From positions 1 through 14,821 of the forward strand of contig JBOHBN010000273.1 in NCBI GenBank assembly GCA_050698355.1: a stretch of DNA of 14,821 nt, written 5' to 3'. The position numbers and the translations under genes were made by a program. Of this stretch, positions 8,519-14,821 are shown in pieces (within the stretch, counting starts at the first letter, position 1; every line of letters begins with the position of its first letter). Source of the DNA: JBOHBN01 sp050698355. Its GTDB lineage: Bacteria; Actinomycetota; Actinomycetes; Streptosporangiales; WHST01. The notes under the pieces are model-generated. The model worked only from the letters and a program-made list of their open reading frames with translations, searched no databases and was not told the DNA's origin.

Positions 8519-9420
8519 CGCCGGTGAGTGTCGCCCAAGGCGAGAGACCAGCCCCTCGGGCGCCTACACCCAAGCCACGGTGGACCACCGCAGCGGTCGA
8601 TCGATGGGGGATCTTGCTGCTTCCGGCGCTGGCATTCTTGCTGGTTACCTTCGTGTTGCCGCTGAGCATCGTCGTCGTACGCAGCTTCACCGACCCCAAG
8701 GCCGGGGTAGGCGACTATCGCGAAGCCCTCACCTCGCCGCTGTACCTACATGTCCTCGCCAACACATTCATCATCGCGTTCGCGGTCACGGCGGCTACCC
8801 TAGTGATCGGCTACCTGTACGCGTACTTGATGACGCTGGCCCCGCGCCTTTGGCGCACCGTCCTTCTCGTCGCCGTGCTGCTTCCCTTCTGGACGAGCCT
8901 GCTGATCCGTAGCTTCGCCTGGATCCTCCTCCTGCGCGACACCGGAGCGGTCAACTCCGCGCTCCAAGGGATCGGGCTCGTGGAGCACCCGGTGCCCCTC
9001 ATCCGCAACATGACCGGCGTCGTCATCGGCATGGTGCAGGTCATGCTGCCGTTCGCCGTTCTCCCCCTGTACGCGTCCATGCGCGGCATCGACCGGGGAC
9101 TGTTGCACGCCGCAGAAGGCTTGGGAGCACGGCCCTTGCTCGCGTTCTGGCGCATTTTCGTCCCCTTGACGGCGCCCGGCCTTGCTGCCGCGAGCTTGCT
9201 GGTGTTCATCCAGTCACTGGGCTTCTACGTCACCCCAGCTCTGCTGGGCGGGCCGCACAGCGTCATGCTCAGCCAGCTCATCGTCGACCAGGTCTCGACG
9301 ACGCTCCGTTGGGGCTTTGCCTCTGCCTTGGCCGTGATCCTCCTGGTCACCACCGGCCTGTTTCTGCTCGCCGCCAGCCGGTTCCTGGACCTCCGGCGCC
9401 TGCTGAGGACGCTGCCATGA
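8515..9420 (+). CDS. ABC importer permease 1 (PotB-like)
   Basis: About 301 aa, binding-protein-dependent transport inner-membrane component. A basic, proline-rich N-terminal tail precedes six predicted membrane segments, the first being ILLLPALAFLLVTFVLPLSI. The cytoplasmic coupling loop has the EAA-type motif AAEGLGARPLLAFWRIFVPL, which docks on the ATPase. The GTG at 8515 overlaps the TGA of the binding-protein gene (GTGA), suggesting translational coupling. In-frame GTGs at 8503 and 8524 are alternatives and none has a strong ribosome site. It pairs with the next permease to form the channel. The role is certain from family and context; the exact start is not. Confidence 0.93.
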   Translation: MTPVSVAQGERPAPRAPTPKPRWTTAAVDRWGILLLPALAFLLVTFVLPLSIVVVRSFTDPKAGVGDYREALTSPLYLHVLANTFIIAFAVTAATLVIGYLYAYLMTLAPRLWRTVLLVAVLLPFWTSLLIRSFAWILLLRDTGAVNSALQGIGLVEHPVPLIRNMTGVVIGMVQVMLPFAVLPLYASMRGIDRGLLHAAEGLGARPLLAFWRIFVPLTAPGLAAASLLVFIQSLGFYVTPALLGGPHSVMLSQLIVDQVSTTLRWGFASALAVILLVTTGLFLLAASRFLDLRRLLRTLP

Positions 9421-10250
9421 CTCCCCGACGTCTCGTACGAGCCCTGCTGGCCGTAGGCGGAGCCATCACCGCCGTCTACCTGGCGTTGCCGTTCGTGGTG
9501 ATCATCCCCGCGTCGTTCTCCAACACCTCGTATCTGCGATTCCCACCCCAGGGGCTGTCCCAGCGTTGGTACGACAACTTCTTCACCGACCCGGTGTGGC
9601 TGGACAGTGCGGCCGACAGCCTGCGGATAGCGGTGCTGGTCACGATCGTGAGCGTGGTGCTGGGAACCCTGTGCGCGTTCGGGATGGTACGGGGCCGCTT
9701 CCCGTTCCGCTCCGCCGTCGCCTCGATCGTGCTGGCACCGCTCCTGGTGCCCTACGTCATCACCGCGCTCGCGATGTACCTCGTCTTCCTGCGAGCCGGG
9801 CTCACGCAGACCACCCTCGGCTTCGTACTCGCGCATAGCGCACTCGCCATACCCTATGTCTTCATCAACGTGACCGCCGCCTTGTCGCAGTTCGACCGGC
9901 GGTTGGAGATGGCAGCGATGGGACTCGGCGCCCGGCCGCTCGGCACGTTCTTTCGTGTGACGCTGCCGTTGATCCTGCCGAGCATCCTCAGCGGCGCGCT
10001 CTTCGCGTTCGTCATCAGCTGGGACGAAGTGGTGATCAGCATCTTCTTGTCCGGACCGGAGCTGACCACGCTGCCGGTCCAGATATGGTCCGGGGTGCGC
10101 GTGCAGATCGATCCCACGGTCGCGGCGGTCTCGGGCATGCTGCTCTTCCTCACGCTGGCCGTGTTCTGCTGTTCGGCCGTTGCGCGATTGCTGTGGCGGC
10201 GACGTGGTCGTTCGACTCGTACGGTTGCCAGCACATCGGGAGGCAAGTGA
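9417..10250 (+). CDS. ABC importer permease 2 (PotC-like)
   Basis: 277-aa second inner-membrane component, six predicted membrane segments beginning with AVGGAITAVYLALPFVVIIP. The periplasm-facing first loop contains FPPQGLSQRWYDNFF, common in the PotC branch of the family. The EAA loop reads EMAAMGLGARPLGTFFRVTLPL. The start ATG shares an ATGA overlap with the stop of permease 1, so synthesis of the two subunits is coupled. The last residues (RRRGRSTRTVASTSGGK) are basic and cytoplasmic. It is followed after 2 bp by the ATPase gene. Confidence 0.94.
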   Translation: MTPRRLVRALLAVGGAITAVYLALPFVVIIPASFSNTSYLRFPPQGLSQRWYDNFFTDPVWLDSAADSLRIAVLVTIVSVVLGTLCAFGMVRGRFPFRSAVASIVLAPLLVPYVITALAMYLVFLRAGLTQTTLGFVLAHSALAIPYVFINVTAALSQFDRRLEMAAMGLGARPLGTFFRVTLPLILPSILSGALFAFVISWDEVVISIFLSGPELTTLPVQIWSGVRVQIDPTVAAVSGMLLFLTLAVFCCSAVARLLWRRRGRSTRTVASTSGGK

Positions 10251-10252
10251 CT

Positions 10253-11386
10253 ATGTCCGAGCCTGACACTGTCGCACTCGGCGGCTCCGGTGGGCTGGTT
10301 CAGCTCGAAGGCGTCACCAAGCAGTACGCAGACGTCCGCGCCCTCGACGACGTCAGCCTGCAGGTGCAGCCGGGAGAGTTCATGACGTTGCTCGGCGCCA
10401 GCGGCTCGGGCAAGTCCACCCTGCTCAACGTGGTTGCGGGCTTTACCCAGCCGACGAACGGCGCGGTCAAGGTGAACGGGCGAGACCTGACCCTCGTGCC
10501 GCCGTACCGACGGAATCTGGGCATGGTTTTCCAGGACTATGCGCTGTTCCCGCACATGTCGGTCTTCGACAACGTCGCGTTCCCGTTGCGCCGACGTCGG
10601 TATTCCAAGGGCGAGCTGCGTCGCAGCGTGGCCAGCGCCCTCGAGATCGTCGAGTTGTCCGGGCTCGGCAACCGCCGCCCGGACGAGCTGTCCGGAGGAC
10701 AGAAGCAGCGCGTCGCGCTCGCCCGCGCGATCGTCTTCCAACCTGCGGTTCTCTTGATGGATGAGCCGCTCGGCGCCCTCGACCGCAAGCTCCGCGAGCA
10801 GTTGCAGGTGGAGATCCGGCGGCTGCATCGAGAACTGGGTACGACGTTCATTTTCGTCACGCACGACCAGGACGAGGCCTTGGCGATGTCGGACCGCGTC
10901 GCGCTCCTGCGCGATGGCGGCGTGCTCCAGATCGGAGCCCCCGACGAGCTCTACGAGTCCCCCAACTGCGTATACGCGGCGGACTTTCTCGGGGAGTCCA
11001 CCATCTTCCGTGGCCACACCAACGCGGGCACGCTGTCGGTGGGCAGGCTCTGCCTCACGATCGCCGACCGGAATCTGAACGGAAACGTGGCGCTTGTCGT
11101 CCGCCCGGAGCGTCTCCGCGTCTGTCAAACCGGCTCGGCTGTTCCAGCGGGCTGCAACGCGCTCGATGGCGTGGTGCGGGATATCACCTACGCGGGTGCG
11201 AACCGGCGACTCAACATCGACACTGCAGAGGGCCACGAGATCATCGTGCGCACGACGGCGGGGCCGGAGAGCGTCTGCCGGCCCGGCGACGAACTAACGG
11301 TGTTCTGGAACCCACAGGATTCCATCGTCGTACCCGAGGAGCGCGAGACCGGACCCGCACACCTCCAACCGGCCGGGTCGGCTTGA
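10253..11386 (+). CDS. ABC importer ATPase (PotA-like, with TOBE domain)
   Basis: 377-aa nucleotide-binding subunit that powers the importer. All motifs are present: Walker A GASGSGKST (48-56, Lys54), Q-loop Gln94 in VFQDYALFPHMSV, signature LSGGQKQR (146-153), Walker B VLLMDE (166-171) and switch His204 in THDQDEA. A C-terminal TOBE-type domain (roughly 275-360, including VVRPERLRVC and IVVPEE) is typical of polyamine and related importer ATPases. The ATG at 10253 is 9 bases after a strong GGGAGG. A GTG at 10247 in the same frame overlaps the preceding stop (GTGA) but lies only 3 bases after that ribosome site. This gene closes the transporter operon: the second operator copy begins 33 bp after its stop. 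Confidence 0.96.
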   Translation: MSEPDTVALGGSGGLVQLEGVTKQYADVRALDDVSLQVQPGEFMTLLGASGSGKSTLLNVVAGFTQPTNGAVKVNGRDLTLVPPYRRNLGMVFQDYALFPHMSVFDNVAFPLRRRRYSKGELRRSVASALEIVELSGLGNRRPDELSGGQKQRVALARAIVFQPAVLLMDEPLGALDRKLREQLQVEIRRLHRELGTTFIFVTHDQDEALAMSDRVALLRDGGVLQIGAPDELYESPNCVYAADFLGESTIFRGHTNAGTLSVGRLCLTIADRNLNGNVALVVRPERLRVCQTGSAVPAGCNALDGVVRDITYAGANRRLNIDTAEGHEIIVRTTAGPESVCRPGDELTVFWNPQDSIVVPEERETGPAHLQPAGSA

Positions 11387-11411
11387 CAGCGAACAGGGCG
11401 TACGATCAGGC

Positions 11412-11417
11412 TAGGCT
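11412..11417 (+). promoter_or_regulatory. Possible -10 element of the thiolase-like operon
   Basis: TAGGCT fits the loose actinobacterial TANNNT pattern and would place transcription start inside operator copy 2, the same geometry as at the ABC operon. A TTGACA at 11383-11388, overlapping the ATPase stop codon, is 23 bp away, too far to pair. No good -35 was found, so this is a weak call and the promoter is not firmly identified. Confidence 0.3.
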
Positions 11418-11419
11418 AA

Positions 11420-11442
11420 TAACTGACTAACCAATCAATTTT
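11420..11442. promoter_or_regulatory. Operator copy 2 (shared palindrome, TetR-like)
   Basis: Core AACTGACTAACCAATCAATT (11421-11440), matching copy 1 at 15 of 20 positions. The arms AACTGA and TCAATT are inverted with one mismatch. The distance from its first base to the next ATG (11453) is 32 nt, the same as at copy 1 (7362 to 7394). This equal spacing, in the 89-bp gap before the thiolase-like gene, strongly suggests one regulator for both units. Confidence 0.7.
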
Positions 11443-11452
11443 GCGGAGACTC

Positions 11453-11479
11453 ATGGCCCTCGCACAGGCGGTCCGATGA
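11453..11479 (+). CDS. Possible 8-codon leader ORF (MALAQAVR)
   Basis: ATG at 11453 with a GCGGAG ribosome site (GGAG four bases upstream) opens a reading frame of eight codons and stops with TGA at 11477-11479. That stop overlaps the ATG of the thiolase-like gene as ATGA. Its ATG stands at the same distance from operator copy 2 as the binding-protein ATG does from copy 1. It may couple or improve translation of the next gene, whose own ribosome site (AGGCGG) is mediocre. It has no run of codons for one amino acid, so attenuation is not indicated. It could also be a chance ATG. Confidence 0.35.
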   Translation: MALAQAVR

Positions 11480-12645
11480 CGACGAACTGGAGTGGCGACG
11501 TCGCACTCGTGGGCATCCACGAGTACCCCGCCAGAAAGTGTCCGGGCATGCACCCGTTCGAGCTGCAGGCGCGATGCGTCGTCGGAGCACTGGGCGACGC
11601 CGGTCTCAGCCTCAGCGACGTGGACGGGTTTGCGACGGCGGCCGGCGAGGAGTCCGAGGGTGGCGGGGTAACCGACGCCGTCGAGATGGCCGAGTACCTG
11701 GGCATCCGACCCACCTGGATCGATGCGACAGACCTCGGCGGTGCGGGCCCGATCAGCCAGGTCGGGCACGCCGCGGCCGCGATCGCCGCCGGCCAGGCCG
11801 AGGTCGTCGTCGTCGGATACGCGGCCACCCCTCGTTCCTCGGCGTCGAGTATCGGAACCGGGGACACGAACACCCCCATTTCGGGTCCGGGTCAGTTCGA
11901 ACTGCCGTACGGCATCACGACCGTCGGCAACTACGCCCTGGCGGCCCAGCGGCATATGCACGAGTTCGGCACGACACCCGAGCAACTCGCCGAGATCTCG
12001 GTGGCCTGCCGTGCGCACGCGTCGAACAACCCGCACGCGCGCTACCGCGACCCACTCACGGTCGATGATGTGGTGAACGCGCCGATGATCGCGTCTCCGT
12101 TGCGCCGGTACGACTGTTGCTGTGTCACCGACGGAGGCGGCGCCGTGGTAGTCACCAGCGCCGCACGGGCACGGGATCTGACCAGCAAGCCCGCGTACCT
12201 GCTCGGGTTCGGAGAGGCCGCGAGCCAGATCCAGATGCACCAGATGCCGTCCTTCACCCAGACCCCTGGGGCGCTTTCAGGCCCGCGTGCCTTCGCGCAG
12301 GCGGGCGTCTCGCGCGAGGAGATCGACGTCGCACAGGTCTACGACTCGTTCACGATCACGACCTTGCTGATCCTCGAGGACCTCGGGTTCTGCGCCAAGG
12401 GCGACGGGGGCGACTTCGTCAGCGGCGGTCGGATCACCGTCGGCGGTGACCTGCCGATCAACACCGACGGCGGCGGGCTCTCCTCCAACCAACCGGGCCG
12501 CCGTGGCGTTTTCGCAATGATCGAGGCCGTCCGCCAGCTGCGCGGCGAGGGCCCGGGTGTGCAGGTGCCCGACCCCCGGGTCGCCCTCGCCCACGGCTCC
12601 GGCGGCTATCTCTCCACCGCCGCCACGTTGATCCTCAGGAGCTGA
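11476..12645 (+). CDS. Thiolase-like protein of the SCP-x/Ltp (lipid-transfer) type, lacking the nucleophilic Cys
   Basis: 389-aa thiolase-fold protein. The two thiolase halves are recognisable: the N-terminal strand VALVGIHEYPARKCPGMHPF, the central GGAGPISQVGHAAAAIAAGQ and EVVVVGYA, and the C-terminal DVAQVYDSFTITTLLILEDLGF and ALAHGSGGYLSTAATLIL (His373). At the position of the acylated cysteine of true thiolases (ungapped alignment to the VCASGxxA pattern, about residue 89) the sequence is DLGGAG, so no nucleophilic cysteine. This is typical of the Ltp2-like branch, where a thiolase fold together with a DUF35 partner works as a retro-aldolase on beta-hydroxyacyl-CoA. The next gene is exactly such a DUF35 protein. 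Hence aldolytic C-C cleavage, or another non-thiolytic role, is more likely than ordinary thiolysis; this is inference. First main gene of the second operon. Confidence 0.88.
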   Translation: MTTNWSGDVALVGIHEYPARKCPGMHPFELQARCVVGALGDAGLSLSDVDGFATAAGEESEGGGVTDAVEMAEYLGIRPTWIDATDLGGAGPISQVGHAAAAIAAGQAEVVVVGYAATPRSSASSIGTGDTNTPISGPGQFELPYGITTVGNYALAAQRHMHEFGTTPEQLAEISVACRAHASNNPHARYRDPLTVDDVVNAPMIASPLRRYDCCCVTDGGGAVVVTSAARARDLTSKPAYLLGFGEAASQIQMHQMPSFTQTPGALSGPRAFAQAGVSREEIDVAQVYDSFTITTLLILEDLGFCAKGDGGDFVSGGRITVGGDLPINTDGGGLSSNQPGRRGVFAMIEAVRQLRGEGPGVQVPDPRVALAHGSGGYLSTAATLILRS

Positions 12646-12647
12646 CG

Positions 12648-13085
12648 ATGACCTCGACCGACACCTCGTACCGCAAACCGCTTCCGGTCACCGACGCGCT
12701 CACCGAACCGTACTGGCAGGCGGCGAATGAGGGCCGACTGATCCTGCAGCGGTGCACGGCATGCCAGCGCTTCCAGCACTACCCGCGCCCCCACTGCGTG
12801 CACTGCGGGACGACCGACCTCGAGTGGGCCCAGGCGAGCGGGCGGGGCAGCGTGCACACGTTCACCGTGATCCACCGCAATGACGCGCCCGGCTTCGCCG
12901 ACGAGCTCCCGTACGTGTTCGCGATTCTCCAGCTCGACGAGGGCGTACGCATGGCCGGCAACATCTTCAATGTCGATCCCGCAGAGGTCCGCATCGGCAT
13001 GCCGGTACGGGTTTGCTTCGACCGGGCGACACCCGAACTCGCCATCCCCCAGTGGCAGCCGGCACAAGCGGAGGCAGGACAGTGA
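12648..13085 (+). CDS. DUF35 Zn-ribbon / OB-fold protein, partner of the thiolase-like protein
   Basis: 145-aa protein with an N-terminal helix (DALTEPYWQAANEGRLILQRC), a rubredoxin-like zinc ribbon with Cys36, Cys39, Cys50 and Cys53 (CTAC and CVHC), and a C-terminal OB-fold (GRGSVHTFTVIHR to GMPVRVCFD). Members bind acyl-CoA or form stable complexes with thiolase-fold enzymes; in steroid degradation the DUF35 part of ChsH2 binds the Ltp2 aldolase. The gene begins 2 bp after the thiolase-like stop, so a one-to-one complex is likely. Here the DUF35 domain is free-standing rather than fused to a MaoC domain; the MaoC domain is encoded by the next gene. Confidence 0.93.
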   Translation: MTSTDTSYRKPLPVTDALTEPYWQAANEGRLILQRCTACQRFQHYPRPHCVHCGTTDLEWAQASGRGSVHTFTVIHRNDAPGFADELPYVFAILQLDEGVRMAGNIFNVDPAEVRIGMPVRVCFDRATPELAIPQWQPAQAEAGQ

Positions 13086-13534
13086 GCGAGGTCTACTTCG
13101 ACGACATCGGCGTCGGCGACCGGATCGTCACCGGCCGACGCACCATCACTGAAGCCGACATCGTGGCGTTCGCCGGCGTGTCGGGAGACTTCAACCCGTT
13201 GCACACCGATGAGGTCTTCGTACGCGAGAACACCCCGTTCGACGGGCGGATCGCGCACGGCGTCCTCGGTATCGCCGTGACGACCGGCCTGCGTAGTACG
13301 TACGACGACTGGCAGGTCATCGCGTTCTTGGAGTGCAACCGCAAGTTCACCGGGCCGATCTATCCGCAGGACACGGTGCATGCGGTCTACGAGGTCACGG
13401 AGGCTCGGGCGAGCAGGAGCAAGCCGGGAACCAACGTTGTCGTCCTCTCGGTCCAGCTGGTCAAGGAGGGAGGCGACGTGGTCCAGACCGGAACCGACGT
13501 CGTGCTTGTCGCCTCCAGGAAGGAGCAGGGATGA
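13082..13534 (+). CDS. MaoC-like (R)-specific enoyl-CoA hydratase
   Basis: 150-aa single hot-dog-fold protein. The hydratase-2 motif is complete: FAGVSGDFNPLHTDEVFVRE with the catalytic pair Asp36 and His41, followed by FDGRIAHGVLG. It would add water to an enoyl-CoA, or remove water from a hydroxyacyl-CoA. The GTG start overlaps the TGA of the DUF35 gene (GTGA) and has a GGAGG ribosome site upstream. A longer in-frame reading from 13013 is unlikely because it lies inside the preceding gene. It sits between the DUF35 gene and the SDR in an order that matches a beta-oxidation-like cycle. Its product may feed the neighbouring dehydrogenase or the aldolase-like complex. Confidence 0.93.
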   Translation: MSEVYFDDIGVGDRIVTGRRTITEADIVAFAGVSGDFNPLHTDEVFVRENTPFDGRIAHGVLGIAVTTGLRSTYDDWQVIAFLECNRKFTGPIYPQDTVHAVYEVTEARASRSKPGTNVVVLSVQLVKEGGDVVQTGTDVVLVASRKEQG

Positions 13535-14262
13535 GCGAGGTCGTCATCGTCACCGGTGCCGCCGGTGGAATCGGAAGCGCGACAGCACGCCGATTCGCCG
13601 AGGATGGCGCGACGGTCCTGGTGGCCGACGTCGACGACGCAGGCGCTTCTCGCACGGCCGATGAGATCAAGCGCGCCGACGGGCGCGCCGAACCGTACGC
13701 GCTCGACGTCACGAGTCGGGACGCGTGGGAGGGCGCCGTCGCCGCGGCGGGAGACCTGGGGCGCCTGACGGCTGTGGTCAACAACGCCGGAATCTTGCGC
13801 GACCGCTCGTTGAAGAAGATGGACGACGACCAGTGGCAGCAGGTACTCGACGTGCACCTGCGCGGAGCGTTCCTCGGCAGCCAGATCGGCGTGCGCGAGA
13901 TGGGCCAGAACGGTGGCGGTGCGATTGTCAGCATTTCCTCGACCGCCTCGTTCGGCAGTTTCGGCCAGGCGAACTACTCCGCCGCCAAGGGCGGGATCAT
14001 CTCGCTGATGCGGACGGTCGCGCTCGAGGGCGCCAGGTACGGGGTGCGGGCGAACGCGGTAGCGCCCGGGTCGGTCCAGACGCAGATGATCGACTCGGTG
14101 CCCGACGAGGTCAAGGAGGGCTTCTTGAAGTCCATCCCGCTCGGCCGGTTCGCCGACCCGTCCGAGATCGCCGACGCCGTCGCGTTCCTGTGCTCGCGGC
14201 GGGCGAGCTACATCACCGGCCAGCTGCTCGTCGTGGACGGCGGCTCGACGCTCGGCGGCTGA
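13531..14262 (+). CDS. Short-chain dehydrogenase/reductase (3-hydroxyacyl-CoA dehydrogenase / FabG type)
   Basis: 243-aa classical SDR. The nucleotide-binding motif is TGAAGGIG (8-15), with Asp33 after the second strand (VLVADVDD) favouring NAD over NADP. NNAG is at 84-87, and the catalytic residues are Ser136 in SISS, Tyr149 and Lys153 in YSAAKGG. The C-terminal part contains APGSVQTQM and VVDGGSTLGG. It probably oxidises a 3-hydroxyacyl-CoA made by the MaoC hydratase, though FabG-like proteins have many substrates. The ATG is preceded by AAGGAG and overlaps the MaoC stop (ATGA). In the thiolase-like operon it is the fourth structural gene. Confidence 0.95.
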   Translation: MSEVVIVTGAAGGIGSATARRFAEDGATVLVADVDDAGASRTADEIKRADGRAEPYALDVTSRDAWEGAVAAAGDLGRLTAVVNNAGILRDRSLKKMDDDQWQQVLDVHLRGAFLGSQIGVREMGQNGGGAIVSISSTASFGSFGQANYSAAKGGIISLMRTVALEGARYGVRANAVAPGSVQTQMIDSVPDEVKEGFLKSIPLGRFADPSEIADAVAFLCSRRASYITGQLLVVDGGSTLGG

Positions 14263-14286
14263 GACCGAGCAGGGCAGGAGAGCTAC

Positions 14287-14821
14287 GTGCGGTACGCACC
14301 CACGCCGGAGCAGGAGGAGTTCGGTCGTACGATCCGGGCGTTCCTGCAACAGCGCGTCCCCGAGAGCAAACTGCTGGATCAGCTCGCGCGGCCGGACCGG
14401 TTCGACTCGACCCTGTGGAAGGACCTGGCCGGGCAGCTCGAGCTTCCCGGCCTGGCCGTGCCCGAGTCGTACGGCGGCTCGGGGTTCGGCGCGGTCGAGC
14501 TCGGCGTGACGCTCGAGGAGTTCGGGCGTGCCCTGACGCCCGTGCCCTACTTCGCGACCGCGGTGCTCGCGCTGCCGCTGATCGTCGGCGCAGACGCGAG
14601 TGGCGTTGCGGCGAACCTGGTGCGCGAACTGGCTGCTGGCAGGTCCATCGGGGCTGCGGCGCTCGCCGAACCGGGACAGGGTGCCGGCGCCACACCCGCG
14701 ACGACCGCGGACGGTGACCTTCTAAGCGGCCACAAGACGCTCGTCGTCGACGGCGACCTCGCCGACGTACTCGTCGTCTCGGCGCAAGTCGGCGGCGTAC
14801 CAGGGCTGTTCTGCGTTCGCG
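14287..14821 (+). CDS. Acyl-CoA dehydrogenase, N-terminal part only (cut by right edge)
   Basis: The first 178 codons of an FAD-dependent acyl-CoA dehydrogenase, normally about 350-400 aa. The N-terminal helical domain begins VRYAPTPEQEEFGRTIRAFL and contains LELPGLAVPESYGGSGFGAVELGVTLEEFGRAL, the family hallmark. ALAEPGQG fits the start of the middle beta domain, although the usual TEP is AEP here. The GTG start has AGGAG six bases upstream, 24 bp after the SDR stop. The catalytic Glu/Asp lies beyond the window. Many actinobacterial clusters of this type carry two adjacent dehydrogenase genes forming a heterotetramer; a second one may follow outside. It would make the enoyl-CoA used by the MaoC hydratase. 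Confidence 0.93.
   Translation, partial: MRYAPTPEQEEFGRTIRAFLQQRVPESKLLDQLARPDRFDSTLWKDLAGQLELPGLAVPESYGGSGFGAVELGVTLEEFGRALTPVPYFATAVLALPLIVGADASGVAANLVRELAAGRSIGAAALAEPGQGAGATPATTADGDLLSGHKTLVVDGDLADVLVVSAQVGGVPGLFCVR

Noticed and set aside
10085..10252. Long in-frame N-terminal extension of the ABC ATPase
   Set aside because: It lies within permease 2 and is not ATPase-like; the ATG at 10253 has a strong GGGAGG ribosome site.
11383..11388. TTGACA overlapping the stop codon of the ABC ATPase gene as a -35 for the next operon
   Set aside because: No acceptable -10 is found 16-19 bp downstream; the only TANNNT candidate near the operator is 23 bp away.

Overview
The window is high-GC, gene-dense DNA with strong G/C bias at third codon positions, many GTG/TTG starts, 4-nt stop/start overlaps and a furA-katG pair. 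All of this points to an actinomycete (Actinomycetota); the genus cannot be told from the sequence. No rRNA, tRNA, CRISPR array, transposase or phage gene was seen.

Left part, minus strand: the first 659 codons of a bifunctional catalase-peroxidase (katG, running off the left edge) lie 29 bp downstream of a Fur-family regulator (furA). The furA promoter can be read directly and appears to give a leaderless mRNA; an AT-rich inverted repeat covers its -35. A 250-bp non-genic stretch with a probable decayed coding fragment follows, then a RibD-C/dihydrofolate-reductase-like gene (minus).

Middle part, minus strand: a two-gene unit encodes an ADP-forming (NDP-forming) acyl-CoA synthetase of about 698 aa and, 2 bp further on, a thiamine-diphosphate enzyme of the acetolactate synthase / 2-oxoacid decarboxylase superfamily (540 aa).

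Right part, plus strand: divergent from that unit is a complete ABC importer of the spermidine/putrescine (PotABCD-like) type: Tat/lipobox substrate-binding protein, two permeases, ATPase. A second unit follows: SCP-x/Ltp-type thiolase-like protein without the usual nucleophilic cysteine, DUF35 Zn-ribbon/OB-fold protein, MaoC-type hydratase, SDR dehydrogenase, and the start of an acyl-CoA dehydrogenase cut by the right edge.

The most informative signal outside the genes is a pair of near-identical imperfect palindromes (15 of 20 bases identical) in front of the ABC operon and in front of the thiolase-like operon. Both have exactly the same spacing (32 nt) from the first operator base to the next ATG. 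The upstream copy sits at the predicted transcription start of a near-consensus promoter. This argues that uptake and CoA-thioester breakdown form one regulon under an unseen, probably TetR-family, repressor. A reasonable model (inference) is import of a small charged or polar substrate, CoA activation, then beta-oxidation-like dehydrogenation, hydration, oxidation and retro-aldol or thiolytic cleavage. The substrate is not identifiable from sequence alone.
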